Shown here piece by piece: positions 49,173 to 53,557 of a DNA stretch of 53,557 bases (its first letter is position 1; each line of letters begins with the position of its first letter). Source of the stretch: Nesterenkonia sp. F. Lineage in GTDB: Bacteria; Actinomycetota; Actinomycetes; Actinomycetales; Micrococcaceae. The notes under the pieces were generated by a model. That model made no database searches. It was not told the DNA's origin and was given only the letters and a program-made list of their open reading frames with translations. A program made the position numbers and the translations under genes. The stretch is from assembly GCF_000220985.1 (NCBI RefSeq), contig NZ_AFRW01000099.1:1-53557 (forward strand), in the 5' to 3' direction.

Positions 49173-51250
49173 CCCGACCCGCCGAGACCATCGGCGACGC
49201 CGCCGTCGCGTCCGCCGAGCCGCTGGCAGCCGACGTCCACGCCTGGGCCGATCCGCAGACCGAGGACGAACGCCTGGACTTCTGGGCCCGCGCGGCCGCC
49301 CTGCTGGACTGGGAGAGCCCCTGGACCACCACCCACTCCTGGACCCCGCCGGATCCCGACGCCCGGCGGGGACCGGACATCCGCTGGTTCTCCGGCGGGA
49401 GGCTCAACGCCGCGGTGAACTGCGTCGACCGCCATGTCGCCGCCGGCCGCGGCGACGTCGTCGCGCTGCACTTCGAGGGCGAGCCGGGCGACCGGCGCAA
49501 GGTCACCTACACCGAGCTGCAGGATCAGGTGAACCGCGCGGCGAACGCCCTGACCGCCCTGGGCGTCGGCGCCGGCGACCGGGTGGTCATCTACCTGCCG
49601 GTGCTCGTGGAGACGGTGGTCGTCACGCTGGCCTGTGCGCGCATCGGCGCGGTGCATTCGCTGGTCTTCGGCGGCTTCTCGGCCGAGGCGCTGCGCTTCC
49701 GCGTCGAGGACACCTCCGCGAAGCTGCTGGTCACCACCGACGGGCAGTTCCGCCGCGGGCAGGCGGTGCCGGTGAAGACGAACGCCGACGCCGCCGTCGC
49801 CGGGGAGAACGCGATCGAGCATGTGCTGGTCGTCGAGCGCACCGGCTCGGACGTCGCCTGGGCCGAGGGCCGCGACGTGGCCTGGCGCGACGTCGTCGAC
49901 ACCGCCTCGCCGGTGCACGAGCCGGAGTCCTTCGACGCCGAGCACGAGCTGTTCATCATGTACACCTCCGGGACCACCGGGAAGCCCAAGGGTCTGGTGC
50001 ACACCACCGGCGGCTATCTGACCGGCGCGCTGTTCACCCACCTGCGGCTCTTCGCCCACCCGGATCCGGCGCGGCGGAGCGAGGACGTCCACTGGTGCAC
50101 CGCCGATCTGGCCTGGGTCACCGCCCACACCTATGAGATCTACGGACCGCTGGCCGCCGGCGCGACCCAGGTCATCTACGAGGGCACGCCGACCACCCCG
50201 CATCCCGGACGGCACTTCGAGATCATCCAGCGCCTCGGCGTGACCAGCTACTACACCGCCCCGACGCTGGTGCGTTCGCTGATGGGCGCCTTCCCCGACG
50301 GCATTCCGGACGAGTACGACCTCTCCAGCATCCGGCTGGCCGGCACCGTCGGCGAGGCGGTCAATCCCGAGGCCTGGCGGTGGATCCGGCGGGAGATCGG
50401 CCGCGACGCCGTCGACGACGCCGGACGACCCGCACTCCCCCTGGTCGACACCTGGTGGCAGTCCGAGTCGGGCTCCACCGTGCTCTCCCCGCGCCCGGAG
50501 GATGCCGCGACCCGCGCGCTGAAGCCCGGCTGCGCGACCCGGGCGATGCCCGGTTGGGAGGCCGCAGTCGTCGACGACGCCGGCGCATCGGTCGACGCCG
50601 AGACCCAGGGCAACATCGTGCTCACCCGCACCGGCCCGTCGATGGCGCGCACCGTCTGGGGCGATCCCGAGCGGTACTACACCTCCTACTGGGCCCAGTA
50701 CGCCGAGCAGGGCTGGTTCCTGGCCGGCGACGGCGCCAAGCAGGACGGCGACGGCGACCTGTGGATCCTCGGCCGCATCGACGAGGTCATCAACATCTCC
50801 GGCCACCGGCTCTCGACCATCGAGATCGAGTCGGCCCTGGTCTCCCACCCCGACGTGGTCGAGGCCGGCGTCTGCCCGGTGGAGGATGCGACCACCGGCC
50901 ACGCCGCAGTGGCCTTCGTCGTGCTGACCGACGCCGCCCGCGAGCGCCTCGCCGACGCCGGATCGGCGGGCGACGCCGCGGCCGAGGATCAGCTGCTGGC
51001 CGGGCTGCGCGCCCACGTCGGAGAGGTGATCGGGCCGGTGGCCAAGCCGCGGCGGGTGATCCCGGTGCCCGAGGTGCCCAAGACCCGCTCCGGCAAGATC
51101 ATGCGCCGGCTGCTGGCCCAGCTGCACGACGGCGATTCCCTCGGCGACACCACCAGCCTGCAGAATGAGCACTGCGTGGACCAGATCGCCGCGATCTGCC
51201 ACGCCCGCGGCACCGCCGCCACCCGCCCCACGACCCAGGAGACCGCATGA
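49169..51250 (+). CDS. acs: Acetyl-CoA synthetase (AMP-forming)
   Basis: A 693-residue acyl-adenylate enzyme. It has the Acs layout: an N-terminal acetyl-CoA-synthetase domain (WFSGGRLNAAVNCVDRH), YTSGTTGKPKGLVHTTGGYL (P-loop), WWQSESGS (acetate-binding Trp region), GDGAKQDGDGDLWILGRIDE and the C-terminal PKTRSGKIMRR with the conserved catalytic, acetylatable Lys. It is expected to make acetyl-CoA from acetate; a related short acid (sulfoacetate, propionate) cannot be excluded. Its place between a flavin reductase and metY under a SAM riboswitch is unusual. Acetyl-CoA could feed O-acetylhomoserine, the MetY substrate. GTG start coupled to the gene before it; ATGA overlap with metY. Confidence 0.92.
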   Translation: MTRPAETIGDAAVASAEPLAADVHAWADPQTEDERLDFWARAAALLDWESPWTTTHSWTPPDPDARRGPDIRWFSGGRLNAAVNCVDRHVAAGRGDVVALHFEGEPGDRRKVTYTELQDQVNRAANALTALGVGAGDRVVIYLPVLVETVVVTLACARIGAVHSLVFGGFSAEALRFRVEDTSAKLLVTTDGQFRRGQAVPVKTNADAAVAGENAIEHVLVVERTGSDVAWAEGRDVAWRDVVDTASPVHEPESFDAEHELFIMYTSGTTGKPKGLVHTTGGYLTGALFTHLRLFAHPDPARRSEDVHWCTADLAWVTAHTYEIYGPLAAGATQVIYEGTPTTPHPGRHFEIIQRLGVTSYYTAPTLVRSLMGAFPDGIPDEYDLSSIRLAGTVGEAVNPEAWRWIRREIGRDAVDDAGRPALPLVDTWWQSESGSTVLSPRPEDAATRALKPGCATRAMPGWEAAVVDDAGASVDAETQGNIVLTRTGPSMARTVWGDPERYYTSYWAQYAEQGWFLAGDGAKQDGDGDLWILGRIDEVINISGHRLSTIEIESALVSHPDVVEAGVCPVEDATTGHAAVAFVVLTDAARERLADAGSAGDAAAEDQLLAGLRAHVGEVIGPVAKPRRVIPVPEVPKTRSGKIMRRLLAQLHDGDSLGDTTSLQNEHCVDQIAAICHARGTAATRPTTQETA

Positions 51251-52596
51251 GCGATCGACAGTTCGGATTCCGCACCCGGGCGCTGCACGCCGGGACCGTC
51301 CCGGACGCCGTCCACGGCACCCGGGCGGTGCCGATCCACCAGTCGACGTCCTTCGTCTTCAAGGACACCGACGACGCCGCGAACCTCTTCGCGCTGCAGA
51401 AGTACGGCAGCATCTACTCGCGGATCGGCAACCCCACGGTCAATGCGCTGGAGGAGCGGCTGGCCTCGCTGGAGGGCGGCATCGGGGCGGTGGCCACCGC
51501 CTCGGGGATGAGCGCGGAGTTCCTGGTCTTCGCCGCGCTCTGCGGCACCGGCGACCACATCGTCGCCTCCTCGAAGCTCTACGGCGGCACCGTGACCCAG
51601 CTGGACGTCACGCTGCGCCGCTTCGGCATCGAGACGACCTTCGTCGACACCACCGACCCGGAGGCCTTCCGCGCCGCGCTGCAGGAGAACACCAAGGTCG
51701 TCTACACCGAGACGGTGGCCAACCCCAGCTCCGACGTCGCCGACCTGCGCGGGCTGGCCGACGTCGCCCATGAGCACGGGGTGCCGCTGGTGGTCGACTC
51801 CACCCTGACCACGCCCTACCTGCTGCGGCCGATCGAGCACGGCGCCGACATCGTCGTCCACTCGGTGACGAAGTTCCTCGGCGGACACGGCACCACGCTG
51901 GGCGGCGTCGTCGTCGAGGCCGGGACCTTCCCCTGGGACAACGGAAAGTTCCCCTCGATGACCGAGCCGGTCCCCTCCTACGGAAACCTCTCGTGGTGGG
52001 GGAACTTCGGCGAGTACGGCTTCCTGACCAAACTGCGCTCCGAGCAGCTGCGCGACGTCGGCCCGTCGCTGAGCGCGCAGGCGGCGTTCCAGCTGATGCA
52101 GGGCATCGAGACGCTGCCCCAGCGGATGGGCGAGCATGTCGCCAATGCGCAGCGGGTCGCCGCATGGCTGGAGGCCGACGAACGCATCTCCTACGTCAAC
52201 TACGCCGGACTGGCCTCGCATCCCGACCACGCGCGGGCGCAGGAGGTGCTGCCGCTGGGCGCCGGCTCGGTGTTCAGCTTCGGCGTGGCCGGCGGCCGCG
52301 AGGTCGGCGCACGGTTCATCGAGTCGCTGCAGCTGGCCAGCCACCTGGCCAACGTCGGCGACGTGCGCACGCTGATCCTGCACCCCGGCTCGACCACCCA
52401 CCAGCAGCTCACCGAAGAGCAGATGGACGCCGCCGGCATCCCGGAGGATCTGATCCGCATCTCAGTGGGTCTGGAGGACGTCGAGGACATCCTCTGGGAT
52501 CTGGACCAGGCGCTGGACGCCGCCCTGGCCGCGACGGCGGTCGAGAGCGACGGCGAGCAGGGCGAGCAGGCTGAGCAGAGCGAGGAGGCCCGATGA
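51247..52596 (+). CDS. metY: O-acetylhomoserine sulfhydrylase
   Basis: A 449-residue PLP enzyme of the Cys/Met metabolism family. It makes homocysteine (or methionine, if methanethiol is used) from O-acetylhomoserine and sulfide. Motifs: IHQSTSFVFKDTDDAANLF, YSRIGNPTVNALEERLASLEGG, ASGMSAEF and the Schiff-base lysine Lys209 in HSVTKFLGGHGTTLGG. The length matches MetY rather than the shorter MetB/MetC. ATGA overlap with acs upstream and with the CoA-binding gene downstream (52593-52596). A Glu/Gln-rich C-terminus is a small addition. Confidence 0.93.
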   Translation: MSDRQFGFRTRALHAGTVPDAVHGTRAVPIHQSTSFVFKDTDDAANLFALQKYGSIYSRIGNPTVNALEERLASLEGGIGAVATASGMSAEFLVFAALCGTGDHIVASSKLYGGTVTQLDVTLRRFGIETTFVDTTDPEAFRAALQENTKVVYTETVANPSSDVADLRGLADVAHEHGVPLVVDSTLTTPYLLRPIEHGADIVVHSVTKFLGGHGTTLGGVVVEAGTFPWDNGKFPSMTEPVPSYGNLSWWGNFGEYGFLTKLRSEQLRDVGPSLSAQAAFQLMQGIETLPQRMGEHVANAQRVAAWLEADERISYVNYAGLASHPDHARAQEVLPLGAGSVFSFGVAGGREVGARFIESLQLASHLANVGDVRTLILHPGSTTHQQLTEEQMDAAGIPEDLIRISVGLEDVEDILWDLDQALDAALAATAVESDGEQGEQAEQSEEAR

Positions 52597-53111
52597 GCAC
52601 CACGGAGACCACCGCCGAGCACCCGCACGGGATCTGGGAGCCGCCGTCGCCGGTGCGCCGACTGCAGCTGCTGCACTCTGCGCAGTCGATCGCGATCGTC
52701 GGCGCCTCGGACAAGCCGCAGCGCGCCAGCCATTTCGTGGCGACCTATCTGCTGAGCTCGTCGAGCTACCGGGTGCACTTCATCAATCCCCGGCTGGACG
52801 AGATCCTGGGCCAGCCGGTGTACCCCTCGTTGGCCGACCTGCCGGAGGTCCCCGACATCGTCGACGTCTTCCGCCGCCCCGGGGACGTGCCGGGCATCGT
52901 CGACGAGGCCGCCGAGGTCGGCGCCCAGACCGTATGGATGCAGCTGGGCATCCGGAACCCGGAGGCGGCGCAGCTGGCCCGCGACCGGGGCATGGAGGCG
53001 GTGCAGGACCGCTGCGTGAAGATCGAGCACGCCCGCTTCCACGGCGGGCTGAACCTCGCCGGCTTCAACACCGGGGTGATCAGTGCCAAGCGTCAGCGCC
53101 TGGACGGCTGA
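52593..53111 (+). CDS. CoA-binding (YccU-like) domain protein
   Basis: A 172-residue Rossmann-type protein: IAIVGASDKPQRASHFVATYLLSSSSYRVHFINPRLDEILGQPVYPSLADLPEVPDIVDVFRRP is the CoA-binding-domain signature. It is a single-domain member, not part of a succinyl-CoA synthetase. Its biochemical role is not established; such genes are often seen near metY, which suggests a link to acyl-CoA or O-acetylhomoserine metabolism. Last gene of the operon, followed by two strong hairpins. Confidence 0.85.
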   Translation: MSTTETTAEHPHGIWEPPSPVRRLQLLHSAQSIAIVGASDKPQRASHFVATYLLSSSSYRVHFINPRLDEILGQPVYPSLADLPEVPDIVDVFRRPGDVPGIVDEAAEVGAQTVWMQLGIRNPEAAQLARDRGMEAVQDRCVKIEHARFHGGLNLAGFNTGVISAKRQRLDG

Positions 53112-53141
53112 GCGGTGCCCGGGGCGTCCCCCGGGCACCGC
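53112..53141. terminator. Hairpin after the metY operon
   Basis: A perfect 13-bp stem (GCGGTGCCCGGGG, loop CGTC, right arm to 53141), placed just after the CoA-binding gene stop. There is no U tract. Convergent with the surface-protein gene. Confidence 0.7.
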
Positions 53142-53149
53142 CGACCGGC

Positions 53150-53183
53150 GACGGGTGCCGACGACGCTCCGCCGGCACCCGTC
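53150..53183. terminator. Second hairpin in the convergent gap
   Basis: GACGGGTGCCG (53150-53160) and its reverse complement (53173-53183), 12-nt loop. It could terminate the surface-protein gene on the minus strand. Confidence 0.65.
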
Positions 53184-53191
53184 CGACCGGA

Positions 53192-53557
53192 TCAGTGACC
53201 GCGACGACGACGCAGGCCCACGGCCGTCACCGCCGCACCGACCAGCAGCAGCGCCCCTGCGGCGATGCCCAGCATCGTGGTGCTGATGCCGGTCTCGGCG
53301 AGATCCTCCGGCGCCTGCGCCTCGGCACTCGGATCGGTGCTCTGGTCGACGCTCGGACCGGTGCTCGAGGATGGACCATCGGTGGGGCCATCCTCCACAG
53401 TTCCGTTCATCGGGGTCTCCGACGGCGATCCCGACAGCGTCTCCTGCGAGGTCTTCGAGGGAGTCTCTGATGGAGTCTCGGACGGGGCCTCCGATGGAGT
53501 CTCGGACGGGGCCTCGCTCGGCGTCTCCGAGGGCGTCTCCGAAGGGGTCTCGCTCGG
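53192..53557 (-). CDS. C-terminal end of a sortase-anchored surface protein (partial)
   Basis: The minus-strand frame runs from the stop at 53192 to the window edge without a start, so the N-terminus lies outside. The visible about 120 residues begin with PSETPSEAPSETP repeats, a wall-spanning low-complexity stalk. They end with the cell-wall sorting signal LAETG (an LPXTG variant), a hydrophobic helix (MLGIAAGALLLVGAAVTAVGL) and RRRRGH. The ATG at 53410 is internal. The nature of the extracellular domain cannot be seen. Confidence 0.82.
   Translation of the reverse strand, partial: PSETPSETPSETPSEAPSETPSEAPSETPSETPSKTSQETLSGSPSETPMNGTVEDGPTDGPSSSTGPSVDQSTDPSAEAQAPEDLAETGISTTMLGIAAGALLLVGAAVTAVGLRRRRGH

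Overview
The window is very GC-rich DNA with the gene content of a free-living Gram-positive actinobacterium. Pointers to this are a bifunctional-type dCTP deaminase, a DUF4235 protein, an MrpA-type Na+/H+ antiporter operon, an LPXTG-like surface protein, and TAnnnT -10 boxes placed directly in front of leaderless start codons. Micrococcales is a plausible order, but that is inference; no rRNA or marker gene is present to fix the genus. I saw no tRNA, rRNA, CRISPR array, transposase or phage gene.

Layout. 0-9.3 kb: an MMPL exporter with its TetR regulator, folate genes pabB (apparent frameshift) and pabC, a lipoprotein and cardiolipin synthase. 9.4-11.8 kb: a TPP-riboswitch operon of an SDR and an LLM flavin monooxygenase. 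11.8-15.4 kb: a nitrilase-family amidase, then a VanY-like D,D-peptidase divergent from an OmpR/HisKA two-component system. 15.4-19.1 kb: a second TPP riboswitch with a ykoE-ykoDC thiamine-precursor ECF transporter, in which both ATPases and the T subunit are fused and the first Walker A carries a frameshift. 19.3-26.8 kb: DUF4235 and the Mrp operon A(B)-C-D-E-F-G. 27-36.7 kb: mostly housekeeping and membrane genes (UMF1-type MFS, dcd, SseB-like, AEC carrier, P-type ATPase, YtxH-like, ATP-grasp).

36.7-53.1 kb is a sulfur-salvage island. Two divergent promoter regions (42.2-42.6 and 48.2-48.6 kb) each carry two back-to-back S-box (SAM-I) riboswitches. They govern four operons: (1) MetNIQ methionine importer, SfnB/DszC-like monooxygenase and an LLM monooxygenase; (2) an SsuABC-type importer; (3) an LLM monooxygenase and a BHMT-like homocysteine methyltransferase; (4) flavin reductase, acetyl-CoA synthetase, MetY sulfhydrylase and a CoA-binding protein. 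Together these read as import of organosulfur compounds, FMNH2-dependent C-S cleavage, and re-entry of sulfur or methyl groups into methionine, switched off by SAM. The window ends inside a sortase-anchored repeat protein.

Two families of intergenic palindromes (three GATGACTCCGTGGAAGGTG-type copies and two ATCGAGTGG-type copies) sit at gene ends. Short in-frame tandem repeats occur in several secreted or membrane proteins.
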